A stretch of DNA of 64,000 nt from CAWJFP01 sp963842155 (GTDB taxonomy: Bacteria; Pseudomonadota; Alphaproteobacteria; JACZXZ01). Positions within the stretch are counted from its first letter, which is position 1; the number at the start of each line of letters is the position of its first letter. Of this stretch, positions 36,215-45,599 are shown in pieces. The notes below the pieces were generated by a model, which was given only the letters and a program-made list of their open reading frames with translations, searched no databases and was not told where the DNA came from. The position numbers and the translations under genes were made by a program. Where the stretch lies: positions 124,001 through 188,000 of the forward strand of contig CAWJFP010000040.1 in the NCBI GenBank assembly GCA_963842155.1, written 5' to 3'.

Positions 36215-36799
36215 ATGGAAATCACGGGCGAGTATCGCATCGCGGCGCCGCGCGAGAAGGTTTGGGAGGCGCTCAACGATCCCGAAGTGCTCAAGCAATG
36301 CATTCCGGGCTGCGAATCGCTCGAAAAGACCTCGCCGACCAGCTTCGCCGCCAAGGTCGTGATGCGGGTCGGGCCGGTAAAGGCCAGCTTTGCCGGCCAA
36401 GTGACGCTCTCCGATCTCGATCCTCCCAAGGGCTACAAGATATCGGGCGAAGGGAAGGGCGGCGCGGCGGGGTTCGCCAAGGGCGGCGCGGAAGTCACGC
36501 TCGAGGCGGTGGACGCCAATGTGACGATTCTTCGCTACAAGGCGACCGCCAATGTCGGCGGCAAGCTCGCGCAGATCGGCTCGCGCCTTATCGAGGGGAC
36601 GGCCAAGAAGCTGTCCGACGATTTCTTCGGCGGCTTCGCGCGGCTCGTAGCGCCCGCGGCGCCGGAGGCGACGGCAGAGGGGCCCATGGCGCCGGCGGCG
36701 CCGAAACCGGCCATGGCAACCAAGGGCCTGCCGGCGACCGTCTGGATCGGCGCTGTTGTCGTCATCGTGATCGTTCTTCTGCTGATTTTCGTGCGCTGA
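36215..36799 (+). CDS. coxG: CoxG-like SRPBCC protein
   Basis: A 194-residue protein that opens with the CoxG signature MEITGEYRIAAPREKVWEALNDPEVLKQCIPGC. The SRPBCC fold is followed by a proline/alanine linker and a C-terminal membrane helix (WIGAVVVIVIVLLLIFV), which would tether it to the inner membrane. In carboxydotrophs CoxG is thought to hold the molybdenum dehydrogenase at the membrane. It is the first gene of the cox-like operon, about 155 bases before the small subunit. Confidence 0.88.
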   Translation: MEITGEYRIAAPREKVWEALNDPEVLKQCIPGCESLEKTSPTSFAAKVVMRVGPVKASFAGQVTLSDLDPPKGYKISGEGKGGAAGFAKGGAEVTLEAVDANVTILRYKATANVGGKLAQIGSRLIEGTAKKLSDDFFGGFARLVAPAAPEATAEGPMAPAAPKPAMATKGLPATVWIGAVVVIVIVLLLIFVR

Positions 36800-36953
36800 C
36801 GCCGGCCGCCGCGGCAAAAGACCTCACAGCTATCGCAGGGCGACACTTCGTGGCCGGTCGGCTTGACGGCCTATGGGCGACGTTCCTACACTGACCGCCA
36901 AGGAGCGCCCCTGCTTGCAGGGCCGCACAAAAATCGCAGCTTCGGGAGGGGCT

Positions 36954-37427
36954 ATGGCTGTCACTGTATCTTTGACGGTGAACGGCAAGGCTGCTTCGGC
37001 AACGGTCGAGGCGCGCACTTTGCTGGTTCAATTGCTGCGCGAGAAACTGGGCCTGACGGGCACGCATGTCGGCTGCGATACCAGTCAATGCGGCGCCTGC
37101 GTCGTGATCGTCGACGGCCGCTCGGTGAAAAGCTGCACGCTGCTAGCGGTCCAGGCGCAAGGCGCGCAAGTCACCACCATCGAGGGGCTGGCGAAGGACG
37201 ACAAGCTGCATCCCATGCAGGAAGCCTTCCGCGAGAATCACGGGCTGCAATGCGGCTTCTGCACGCCGGGCATGGTGCTGAGCGCCGTCGACCTGGTGAA
37301 GCACAATCCCAAGCCGAGCGAGCGCGAGGTGCGCGAATGGCTCGAGGGCAATATCTGCCGCTGCACGGGCTACCACAACATCGTGAAAGCGATCCAGGCG
37401 GGAGCCGCCGCCATGGGAGGAAAGTGA
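36954..37427 (+). CDS. coxS: [2Fe-2S] small subunit of a CoxL-type molybdenum hydroxylase
   Basis: A 157-residue protein from ATG 36954 (GGGAGGGGCT precedes). The first cluster is CDTSQCGACVV with a later SCTLLA, the second CGFCTPGMVLSA with CRCTGYHNIVKAI. The layout is that of CoxS/XdhA N-terminal subunits. It is followed after one base by the large subunit and then the FAD subunit, giving the S-L-M order instead of the M-S-L order of the CO dehydrogenase of Oligotropha. Confidence 0.92.
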   Translation: MAVTVSLTVNGKAASATVEARTLLVQLLREKLGLTGTHVGCDTSQCGACVVIVDGRSVKSCTLLAVQAQGAQVTTIEGLAKDDKLHPMQEAFRENHGLQCGFCTPGMVLSAVDLVKHNPKPSEREVREWLEGNICRCTGYHNIVKAIQAGAAAMGGK

Positions 37428-37428
37428 C

Positions 37429-39807
37429 ATGTCCGAGACCGGGATCGGCGCCGCGGTCCGGCGCAAGGAGGATGGCCGTTTCCTCACGGGCCGGGGGCGC
37501 TATACGGACGACATCAACCGTCCCAACCAGGCCTATGCTTATATCCTTCGCTCGCCGCACGCCCATGCGAAGATCAAATCGATCGACATAACGAAGGCCG
37601 CCGAGGCGCCGGGCGTGGTAGCGATTTTCACGGGCGCCGACATGGCCGCCGACAAGGTGGGCGGACTTCCCTGCGGCTGGCTCGTCCATAACAAGGACGG
37701 ATCGCCCATGGTCGAGCCGCCGCATCCGCCGCTGGCGGTCGATCGCGTCCGCTATGTCGGCGACCAGGTCGCCCTGGTGATCGCCGACACGCGCGATCAG
37801 GCGAAGGATGCGGCCGAGCTGGTCGAGGTCGATTACGAGCCGTTGGCCGCCGTCGTCTCGCTGAAGGACGCTTTCAGGCCCGGCGGGCCGCAGATCTTCG
37901 AGCAGGCCGCCAACAACACCTGCTACGATTGGGAGATCGGCGACAAGGCGGCGGTCGATGCCGGATTCCAGAAGGCGAAATGGATTGCCAAGGTCGATCT
38001 CGTCAACAACCGGCTCGTGGCCAACCCCATCGAGCCGCGCGCGGCCGTCGCCGAATATGATCCGATCTCGGGCCAGTATACGCTCTACGACACGACGCAG
38101 AACCCGCATGTCATCCGTCTCCTGATGGGCGCTTTCGTGCTCGGGATTCCCGAGCACAAGCTGCGCATCGTGGCACCCGACGTGGGCGGCGGTTTCGGCA
38201 CCAAGATCTTCCATTACGCCGAAGAGGCGATTCTGACCTGGGCGTCCAAGAAGGTGCCACGGCCGATCAAATGGACGGCCGACCGCTCCGAATCCTTCAT
38301 CAGCGACGCGCATGGCCGGGACCATGTCACCCATGCCGAGCTCGCGCTCGACGGCGAGGGCAAATTTCTCGCGCTCAAGGTCGCGACCGTGGCGAACATG
38401 GGCGCCTATCTCTCGACCTTCGCGCCCGCTGTGCCGACTTTTCTCCACGCCACGCTGCTTGCCGGCTGCTACACCACTCCGGCGATCTACGCGAACGTGC
38501 GCGCGGTCTTCACCAACACCGTGCCCGTCGATGCCTATCGCGGCGCGGGGCGGCCCGAGGCGACTTATGTGCTCGAGCGGCTGGTCGACGAGGCGGCTCA
38601 TATCAGCGGCATCGACCCGGTCGACCTCAGGCGGCGGAATTACATCCCCGCCGACAGGTTCCCCTACCAGACACCGGTCGCCGTCCAATACGACATCGGC
38701 AACTACCATGCGACGCTCGACCAATGCCTCAAGGCGGCGGACTACGCCGGCTTCGCCAAGCGGCGCGAGGAATCGAAGAAGCGCGGCAAGCTGCGCGGCC
38801 TCGGCATCATCAACTATATCGAGGCTTGCGGCGTGGCCCCCTCGGCGGTCGCGGGCGCGCTCGGCGCGCGGGCGGGGCTTTACGAATCCGCGGTGGTGCG
38901 TGTGCATCCGACGGGCTCGGTGACCGTGCTCACCGGCTCGCACTCGCACGGGCAGGGTCACGAGACGACCTTTGCCCAGCTCGTCTCCGAAACCCTCGGC
39001 GTCGGCATCGATGGTATCGAGATCGTCCATGGCGACACCGACAAGATGCCCTTCGGAATGGGCACCTACGGCTCGCGCTCGCTCGCGGTCGGCGGCTCCG
39101 CCATCCATCGGGCGATGGAGAAGGTCATCGCCAAGGGCAAGAAGATCGCGGCCCACCTGCTCGAGGCCTCGGAGGCCGATATCGAGTTCTCGAAAGGGGA
39201 GTTCCGCGTCGCCGGCACCGACAAGAAAAAGGCCTTCGGCGAGATCGCCCTCACGGCCTACATCCCGCATAACTACCCGGCCGGCCTCGAGCCCGGGTTG
39301 GAGGAGCAGGCCTTCTACGACCCGCTCAACTTCACCTATCCGGCCGGCACCTATATTAGCGAGGTGGAAGTCGATCCGGAGACCGGCAAGGTGACGATCG
39401 AGAACTTCACGGCGGCGGACGATTTCGGGCGCATCATCAATCCCATGATCGTCGCGGGACAGGTCCATGGCGGGCTGGCCCAGGGCATCGGGCAAGCCGT
39501 CCTCGAGGGCTGCGTCTATGATTCGAACGGTCAGCTGCTGTCCGGCTCCTTCATGGACTATGCCATGCCGCGCGCGACCGACCTGCCCTTCTTCAAGGTC
39601 GAAACGAGCGTGACGGAATGCACGCATAATCCGTTGGGCGTGAAGGGCTGCGGCGAGGCGGGCGCGATCGGCGCGCCGGCATGCATCATGACGGCGATCC
39701 TGAATGCGTTGCGCCCGCTGGGCGTGAAGACCCTCGACATGCCGGCCACGCCCGAGCGCGTCTGGCGCGCCATCCGAGCGGCGAAAATGCCGCAGGCCGC
39801 CGAGTAG
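37429..39807 (+). CDS. coxL: CoxL-type molybdopterin subunit, form II
   Basis: A 792-residue catalytic subunit. GGGFGTKIFHY binds the cofactor; the active-site loop near residue 370 reads AYRGAGRPE, the form II signature, not AYRCSFR of true form I CO dehydrogenase. The catalytic glutamate is in KGCGEAGAIGAP. There is no signal peptide, so it acts in the cytoplasm at the membrane. Form II enzymes have uncertain substrates; some oxidise CO slowly and others act on aldehydes or N-heterocycles. Operon partners below support maturation of its cofactor. Confidence 0.9.
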   Translation: MSETGIGAAVRRKEDGRFLTGRGRYTDDINRPNQAYAYILRSPHAHAKIKSIDITKAAEAPGVVAIFTGADMAADKVGGLPCGWLVHNKDGSPMVEPPHPPLAVDRVRYVGDQVALVIADTRDQAKDAAELVEVDYEPLAAVVSLKDAFRPGGPQIFEQAANNTCYDWEIGDKAAVDAGFQKAKWIAKVDLVNNRLVANPIEPRAAVAEYDPISGQYTLYDTTQNPHVIRLLMGAFVLGIPEHKLRIVAPDVGGGFGTKIFHYAEEAILTWASKKVPRPIKWTADRSESFISDAHGRDHVTHAELALDGEGKFLALKVATVANMGAYLSTFAPAVPTFLHATLLAGCYTTPAIYANVRAVFTNTVPVDAYRGAGRPEATYVLERLVDEAAHISGIDPVDLRRRNYIPADRFPYQTPVAVQYDIGNYHATLDQCLKAADYAGFAKRREESKKRGKLRGLGIINYIEACGVAPSAVAGALGARAGLYESAVVRVHPTGSVTVLTGSHSHGQGHETTFAQLVSETLGVGIDGIEIVHGDTDKMPFGMGTYGSRSLAVGGSAIHRAMEKVIAKGKKIAAHLLEASEADIEFSKGEFRVAGTDKKKAFGEIALTAYIPHNYPAGLEPGLEEQAFYDPLNFTYPAGTYISEVEVDPETGKVTIENFTAADDFGRIINPMIVAGQVHGGLAQGIGQAVLEGCVYDSNGQLLSGSFMDYAMPRATDLPFFKVETSVTECTHNPLGVKGCGEAGAIGAPACIMTAILNALRPLGVKTLDMPATPERVWRAIRAAKMPQAAE

Positions 39808-39819
39808 GAGGAGCGAGCG

Positions 39820-40615
39820 ATGTACGAATTCAACTATCACCGCCCGAGCTCGCTTGCCGAGGCGGCCAAGCTTCTCGGCGCCAGCGCCGACGCGAGAACT
39901 CATGGCCGGCGGCATGACCCTCATCCCCACCTTGAAGCAGCGCCTCGCCCGCCCCTCCGACCTGATCGACCTCGGCGGGTTGGCCGAGCTCAAGGGGATC
40001 AAGCGCGAGGGCAACAACATCGTGATCGGGGCAACGACGCTCCACAGCGACGTGGCGAACTCGGCCGAGGTCAAGAAGGCAATCCCCGCCCTGGCTTATC
40101 TCGCCTCGATCATCGGCGATCCCGCCGTGCGCAATCGCGGCACGATCGGCGGCTCGATCGCCAACGCCGACCCGGCGGCGGATTATCCGGCGGCCGTCCT
40201 AGCCCTCGACGCCACCGTCGCAACCAACAAGCGCAAGATCGCGGGCGGTGATTTATTCAAGGGCCTCTTCGAGACGGCGCTCGAGCCGGGCGAGATCATC
40301 ACCTCGGTGAGCTTTCCGATCCCCGAGAGGGCGGGCTACGAGAAGTTCCGCAACCCCGCCTCGCGCTACGCCATCGTCGGCGTGTTCGTCGCCAAGACGG
40401 CCGGGGGCGTGCGCGTCGCGGTGACCGGCGCCGGGCCCTTCGCCTTTCGCGTCAAGGCCTTCGAGGAGGCGCTGAGCAGGAATTTCGCGCCCAAGGCGCT
40501 CGACGGCCTGACGGTGCCGGCGACGGGGCTCAATTCGGACATTCATGCCGGCGCCGATTATCGTGCGCATCTGGTGGGCGTGATTGCCCAGCGCGCCGTC
40601 GCGGCGGCGGGCTGA
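39820..40615 (+). CDS. coxM: CoxM-type FAD-binding subunit (one frameshift)
   Basis: A 264-residue FAD subunit after correction of a +1 shift near 39895 (natural reading ADAKLMAGGMTLIP). MYEFNYHRPSSLAEAAKLL opens it. FAD contacts are in MAGGMTLIPTLKQRLARP and RNRGTIGGSIANADPAADYPA. It passes electrons from the [2Fe-2S] subunit to the respiratory chain. GAGGAGCGAGCG precedes the ATG, 12 bases after coxL. Confidence 0.9.
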
Positions 40616-40714
40616 GCCGGCGCTGCCCTCCCGGCAATCGCGGCGGAGGGCTTGCGGGCGGACGACTTTCCGCCCATTTTATTCATGGCCCTTCCCTCGA
40701 ATGAAGAACGATAG

Positions 40715-41653
40715 ATGAGCCTTCCAAATTCGGTCGAGGCGGCGCAAGCGCTGCTCGAGCGCGGCGGCTATGTCGCCGACCGCAGTCTTGCGACCGCCGT
40801 CTTCCTCGCCCTCAAGCTCGGCCGGCCGCTCTTCCTCGAAGGCGAGGCGGGGGTGGGCAAGACCGAGATCGGCAAGGTGATGGCCGAGACGCTGGGCCGT
40901 CGCCTCGTTCGGCTGCAATGCTATGAGGGCCTCGACGCGGCCTCGGCCGTCTATGAATGGAACTATGCGCAGCAGATGATCGAGATCAGGCTTGCCGAGG
41001 CCGCGGGCCAGCATGACCGGGCGAGCCTGGGAAAGGACATCTTCTCCGAGCGCTTCCTCATCAAGCGGCCGCTTCTGCAGGCGCTCGAGCCCGGCAAGGG
41101 CGGCGCGCCGGTGCTTCTGATCGACGAGCTCGACCGCGCCGACGAGCCTTTCGAGGCCTATCTGCTCGAGGTGCTGTCGGACTTCCAGATCACCATCCCC
41201 GAGCTCGGCACCATCAAGGCGCCCGAGCCCCCCATCGTGGTGATCACCTCCAACCGCACGCGCGAAATCCACGACGCGCTCAAGCGGCGCTGCTTCTACT
41301 ACTGGATCGACTACCCGGACGCCGCGCGCGAGCTCGAGATCTTGCGGCTCAAGGCTCCAGGCGCGGATATCGAGCTGTCGCGCCAGGTGGTGAGCTTCGT
41401 GCAGGCCTTGCGCAAGCGCGACCTGTTCAAGCTTCCCGGCATCGCGGAGACGATCGATTGGGCGCATGCCCTGACCCAGCTCGACGTCGTCCAGCTCGAC
41501 CGCCAGTCCGTCGACAACACGCTCGGCGTGCTGCTCAAATACCAGGACGACATCGCCAAGATCCAGGGCAGCGAGGCGGCCGCCATCCTCGCCGAGATCC
41601 AGAGCGAGCTGGCCATCGCCGCGAGCCAGGCGGCGAAACGCCAGCAGGCATGA
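40715..41653 (+). CDS. coxD: MoxR-type AAA+ ATPase, CoxD-like
   Basis: A 312-residue AAA+ chaperone. Walker A GEAGVGKTEI, Walker B VLLIDELDRA, sensor ITSNRTREIHDALKRRCFYYWIDYP. CoxD with the VWA protein CoxE is needed for assembly of the copper-sulfur-molybdenum site in CO dehydrogenase; in other systems the pair inserts sulfur or metal. Overlaps the next gene by ATGA. Confidence 0.92.
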   Translation: MSLPNSVEAAQALLERGGYVADRSLATAVFLALKLGRPLFLEGEAGVGKTEIGKVMAETLGRRLVRLQCYEGLDAASAVYEWNYAQQMIEIRLAEAAGQHDRASLGKDIFSERFLIKRPLLQALEPGKGGAPVLLIDELDRADEPFEAYLLEVLSDFQITIPELGTIKAPEPPIVVITSNRTREIHDALKRRCFYYWIDYPDAARELEILRLKAPGADIELSRQVVSFVQALRKRDLFKLPGIAETIDWAHALTQLDVVQLDRQSVDNTLGVLLKYQDDIAKIQGSEAAAILAEIQSELAIAASQAAKRQQA

Positions 41654-42885
41654 GCGGTCGCCCTCAGCCCCTCGAGGGCAAGCTCGTCGCCAATCTGATG
41701 CATTTCGGGCGCGTGCTGCGCGCCGCGGGGCTCCCCGTCGGCCCCGGCAAGGTGATCGACGCCGTCGAGGCCGTGCGCGCCGTCGGCATCGGGAACCGCG
41801 AGGATTTCTACTGGACCTTGCATGCGGTCTTCGTCAACCGGCGCGAGCAGCGGCCGATCTTCGACCAGGCTTTCCATGTGTTCTGGCGCAATCCGAAGCT
41901 GCTCCAGCGCATGATGGCGCTCCTGCTGCCGACTATCAAACTGCCCGAGGACGATCCCGGCAAGGAGCCCATGAGCCGCCGCCTCATGGAGGCGCTCGCC
42001 GGCCAAGACCCGGGCCGCGGACAAGGCGAGGAGGAGCCGCCCGAGCCCGAGATCGTGGCCGACGCCGCCATGACCTATTCCGACCGCGACATCCTGCAGA
42101 AGTCCGATTTCGAGCAAATGTCGGCCGACGAGATCAGGCGCGCCAAGGCGGCGATCGCGCGGCTGCGGCTGCCCATCATGGCGGTGCCGACCCGCCGCTT
42201 CCGTCCCGACGCCAGCGGCCGCCGCATCGACATGCGGGCGACCTTGCGCAGCTCGCTGCGCGGCGGCGGCCACAATATCGTCCTGCGCCGCCGCAGCCGG
42301 CGCGAGCGTCATCCGCCGCTCGTCGTTCTTTGCGACATCTCCGGCTCGATGAGCCGCTATTCGCGCATGCTGCTCCATTTCATGCATGCCCTCACCAACG
42401 ACCGCGACCGGGTGCATACCTTTCTCTTCGGCACCCGGCTCACCAACATCACCCGCCATCTGCGCCAGCGCGATATCGATCTCGCGCTCGACCGCGTGGC
42501 GGGGGCAGTCGAGGACTGGTCCGGCGGCACGCGCATCGGCGCCTCGCTCAGGAGCTTCAACCATGTCTGGTCGCGCCGCGTGCTGGGCCAGGGTGCCGTG
42601 GTGCTCTTCATCTCGGACGGGCTCGACCGCGAAGGCGGCGAGGGTCTGACCGAGGAGATGGAGCGGCTGCATAAATCCTGCCGCCGCCTGATCTGGCTCA
42701 ATCCGCTGTTGCGCTACGAGGGTTTCGAGCCCAAATCGCTCGGCATGAAGGCCATCCTGCCGCATGTTGACGATTTCCGCAGCGTGCATAATCTCGAAAG
42801 CCTGGAGCAGCTCGCCGAGGCCATCGGCAAGGAAGGCGCCCGGCGCCAGGAAGGCGTCTCGCGCTGGCTGGGAGGAAAGGCATGA
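41650..42885 (+). CDS. coxE: VWA domain protein, CoxE-like
   Basis: A 411-residue protein. The N-terminal half is helical and acidic in its middle; the C-terminal half is a von Willebrand A domain with the metal-adhesion motif CDISGSMSRYS and the downstream WSGGTRIGASL and ISDGLDREGG. It is the expected partner of the AAA+ ATPase above in enzyme maturation. It overlaps its neighbours on both sides by ATGA. Confidence 0.92.
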   Translation: MSGRPQPLEGKLVANLMHFGRVLRAAGLPVGPGKVIDAVEAVRAVGIGNREDFYWTLHAVFVNRREQRPIFDQAFHVFWRNPKLLQRMMALLLPTIKLPEDDPGKEPMSRRLMEALAGQDPGRGQGEEEPPEPEIVADAAMTYSDRDILQKSDFEQMSADEIRRAKAAIARLRLPIMAVPTRRFRPDASGRRIDMRATLRSSLRGGGHNIVLRRRSRRERHPPLVVLCDISGSMSRYSRMLLHFMHALTNDRDRVHTFLFGTRLTNITRHLRQRDIDLALDRVAGAVEDWSGGTRIGASLRSFNHVWSRRVLGQGAVVLFISDGLDREGGEGLTEEMERLHKSCRRLIWLNPLLRYEGFEPKSLGMKAILPHVDDFRSVHNLESLEQLAEAIGKEGARRQEGVSRWLGGKA

Positions 42886-43211
42886 TCCCGCTCGATCCGC
42901 AGGGCGATATCCTCGACATCGCGCAGCATTGGCGCGTCGCGGGGCGCAAGGTCGCGCTCGCGACCGTCGTCGCCACTTGGGGCTCGTCGCCGCGGCCCGT
43001 TGGCAGCCAGCTCGCGGTCGACGAGAACGGCGCCATGGAGGGCTCCGTCTCCGGCGGCTGCATCGAGGGCGCCGTGGTCGGCGAGGCGATGGAGGTGATC
43101 AAGGACGGCAAGCCGCGTTTGCTCGATTTCGGCGTCAGCGACGAGCAGGCCTGGGAAGTCGGCCTCGCCTGCGGCGGCAAGATCAAGATTTATGTCGAGC
43201 GCGTGGAATGA
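42882..43211 (+). CDS. XdhC/CoxF N-terminal domain protein
   Basis: A 109-residue protein made only of the XdhC N-terminal domain: ALATVVATWGSSPRPVGSQLAV and EGSVSGGCIEGAVV, ending with LACGGKIKIYVE. XdhC proteins bind the molybdenum cofactor and help sulfurate it for the hydroxylase. In many bacteria this domain and the next are one protein; here they are split into two genes joined by an ATGA overlap. Confidence 0.9.
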   Translation: MIPLDPQGDILDIAQHWRVAGRKVALATVVATWGSSPRPVGSQLAVDENGAMEGSVSGGCIEGAVVGEAMEVIKDGKPRLLDFGVSDEQAWEVGLACGGKIKIYVERVE

Positions 43212-43921
43212 AACGCGAGATCATCGAGACGCTCAACCGCGTGCGCGCCGAGAAGCGGCCGGCGGCGCTCGCGACCGATCTCAAGAGCGGCGCGCAGCTT
43301 CTCCTCACCCATGAGGATGCCATGGGCGATCTTGCGCTCGGCGCGGGCGCGCTCTCGGCCCTTCGCCGGTCGCTCGCCGAGGACGCGAGCGGGCCGCTCG
43401 AGCTGGAGGGGCGGCAGATTTTCGCCCAGGTCTTCAACCCGCCATTGCGCTTGGCGGTGGTGGGCGCCGTCCATATCGCCCAGCCGCTCGTGCCGATGGC
43501 GGCCCTCGCCGGCTTCGCCGTCACGGTGATCGACCCTAGGCGCGCCTTCGCCACCAGCCAGCGCTTTCCCGGCGTCGAGCTCACCCATGACTGGCCCGAC
43601 GACGCCTTGAAACGGATGAAGCCCGATCGGCGCACCGCGATTGCGACCCTTACGCACGACCCCAAGATCGACGATCCGGCGCTCGAGGCGGCGCTGCGCT
43701 CGGATGCCTTCTATATCGGCGCGCTGGGGAGCAAGCGGACCCATGCGCGCCGGCTGGAACGCCTGCGCGCAAGCGGATTTTCGGAGGCCGAGCTCGCGCG
43801 CATCCATGGCCCGATCGGGCTCGCGCTGGGCGGGCGCTCGCCTGCCGAGATCGCCATCGCCATTCTGGCGCAGATCACGCAGGAGCGTCACGCCAAGCAA
43901 GCGGCCCGGGAGGCGGCGTGA
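43208..43921 (+). CDS. XdhC C-terminal Rossmann domain protein
   Basis: A 237-residue protein with the XdhC Rossmann domain: RLAVVGAVHIAQPLVPMAALAGFAVTVIDPR, then TLTHDPKIDDPALEAAL and FYIGALGSKRTHARRLERL, and the end PIGLALGGRSPAEIAIAILAQI. It completes the split XdhC/CoxF-I function in cofactor maturation. The N-terminal ~70 residues are specific to this type. It is joined to its neighbours by ATGA and GTGA overlaps. Confidence 0.9.
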   Translation: MKREIIETLNRVRAEKRPAALATDLKSGAQLLLTHEDAMGDLALGAGALSALRRSLAEDASGPLELEGRQIFAQVFNPPLRLAVVGAVHIAQPLVPMAALAGFAVTVIDPRRAFATSQRFPGVELTHDWPDDALKRMKPDRRTAIATLTHDPKIDDPALEAALRSDAFYIGALGSKRTHARRLERLRASGFSEAELARIHGPIGLALGGRSPAEIAIAILAQITQERHAKQAAREAA

Positions 43922-45555
43922 AATTCGGCGCCATCCCGCTCGATGAGGCCGAGGGGGCGCTCTTGGCCCATGCGCTCAAGATCAATGGCATGGCCTTCAA
44001 GAAGGGACGCGTTCTCTCGCCCGACGATCTGGGCAAGCTGCGGGCCGCGGGCTATTCAAGCGTGACCGCCGCCCGCATCGAGCCGGGCGATCTGAGCGAG
44101 AACGATGGCGCCGCGGCCGTGGCCGCAGCCGCCATGGGACCGCATTTGACGGCCAGCCCCGCCTTCACCGGCCGCTGCAATCTCTTCGCCGAGACGCGCG
44201 GTCTCGCCGCGATCGACCGCTCGCGGATCGACCGCTTCAACCTCGTGGACGAGGCGCTCACCATCGCGACGGTGGCGCCATACGAGCCCGTCGAGCCGCG
44301 CCAGATGGTGGCGACGGTCAAGGTCATTCCCTTCGCCGTGCGGGCGGCGGTCGTCGAGCGCTGCGTCGCCATCGCGCGCGAGGGCGGGCCGCTCATCTCC
44401 GTGGTGCCGTTCAAGGCCAAGCGCGTCGGCCTGCTGCAGACCCGCCTGCCCGGCACCAAGGAGAGCGTACTCGACAAGGGCCGCGGAACGATCGCCGCGC
44501 GCTGCGAGGCCTTCGGCAGCCGCCTCGTCGCCGAGCTGCGTTGCGAGCATGACCCGGCGAAGGTGGCCGACGGCATCGCCCGGCTCCGCGCGCAAGGTTG
44601 CGATCTCGTGCTGATCGCCGGCGCCTCCGCCATCATCGATCGCCGCGACGTGATTCCCGCCGGGATCGTCGAGGCGGGCGGCGCGGTCGAGCATTTCGGG
44701 ATGCCGGTCGATCCGGGCAATCTTCTGCTGCTGGGCCGTTTCGCCGACGGCGTCCCGGCGGTGGGGCTGCCGGGCTGCGCCCGCTCGCCCAAGTTCAACG
44801 GCTTCGATTGGGTGCTTCAGCGCCTGCTGGCCGACCTGCCGGTCGAGCGGGCGGACCTGGCTCGGCTCGGCGCCGGCGGCCTGCTCGCCGAGATCGAGAC
44901 ACGCGGCCTGCCGCGCGCCGAGGCGACCAAAGGCCCCTCGCCCTCCCCGGCGCGCGAGCCGCGTATCGCCGCTCTCATCCTCGCCGCCGGATTGTCGCGC
45001 CGCATGGGCAAGAACCTGAACAAGCTCGTGGCCGAGATAGACGGCGCGCCCATGGTCGCGCGCGTGGCGGACATTGTGCTCGCATCCAAGGCCTCGCCCG
45101 TGCTCGTGGTGACGGGCCATGAGGCAGCGAAGATCGAAGCGGCGCTCGCCGGGCGCAAGCTCGCTTTCGTGCATAATCCGGATTTCGCCGAGGGCTTGGC
45201 GAGCTCGCTGCGCCGCGGCATCGCGGCGCTGGCCGAGGACGTCGACGGCGCGCTCGTCATGCTCGGGGACATGCCGCGAATCAAGCCGAGCCACCTCGAC
45301 CGGCTGATCGCCGCCTTCAACCCGCTCGAGGGCCGCGCCATTTGCGTGCCGACCTTCAACGGCAAGCGCGGCAATCCCGTGCTGTTCGGCCGCCGTTTCT
45401 TCGCCGAGATGTCGCGGGTGCGCGGCGACGTAGGGGCGCGCCATCTGATCGGCCAATATGCCGAGGCCGTGTGCGAGGTCGAGATGGGCGACGAGGGGGT
45501 GCTCATCGACATCGATTCGCCCGACAAGCTCGCCCGCCTGCGCGCGCAAGTCTGA
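43918..45555 (+). CDS. Fused molybdopterin-binding and MobA/MocA-like cytidylyltransferase
   Basis: A 545-residue two-domain enzyme starting with GTG in the previous stop. Residues ~1-335 resemble MoeA/MogA-type molybdopterin-binding proteins (MKFGAIPLDEAEGALLAHAL, DLVLIAGASAIIDRRDVIPAG, VPAVGLPGCARSPKFNGFDW). Residues ~350-545 are a nucleotidyltransferase with LILAAGLSRRMGKNLNKL and MLGDMPRIKPSHLD. It should add a nucleotide (probably CMP) to molybdopterin for the cytosine-dinucleotide form used by this enzyme family. It closes the cox-like operon. Confidence 0.9.
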   Translation: MKFGAIPLDEAEGALLAHALKINGMAFKKGRVLSPDDLGKLRAAGYSSVTAARIEPGDLSENDGAAAVAAAAMGPHLTASPAFTGRCNLFAETRGLAAIDRSRIDRFNLVDEALTIATVAPYEPVEPRQMVATVKVIPFAVRAAVVERCVAIAREGGPLISVVPFKAKRVGLLQTRLPGTKESVLDKGRGTIAARCEAFGSRLVAELRCEHDPAKVADGIARLRAQGCDLVLIAGASAIIDRRDVIPAGIVEAGGAVEHFGMPVDPGNLLLLGRFADGVPAVGLPGCARSPKFNGFDWVLQRLLADLPVERADLARLGAGGLLAEIETRGLPRAEATKGPSPSPAREPRIAALILAAGLSRRMGKNLNKLVAEIDGAPMVARVADIVLASKASPVLVVTGHEAAKIEAALAGRKLAFVHNPDFAEGLASSLRRGIAALAEDVDGALVMLGDMPRIKPSHLDRLIAAFNPLEGRAICVPTFNGKRGNPVLFGRRFFAEMSRVRGDVGARHLIGQYAEAVCEVEMGDEGVLIDIDSPDKLARLRAQV

Positions 45556-45599
45556 GCCCGACGCGCCGCATCGGAGGGACCGCCTCGCTGTGGACGGCG

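Noticed and set aside
37171..40074. Open frame of about 967 codons opposite coxL and coxM
   Set aside because: Antisense shadow; the + strand genes have clear motifs, ribosome sites and operon spacing.
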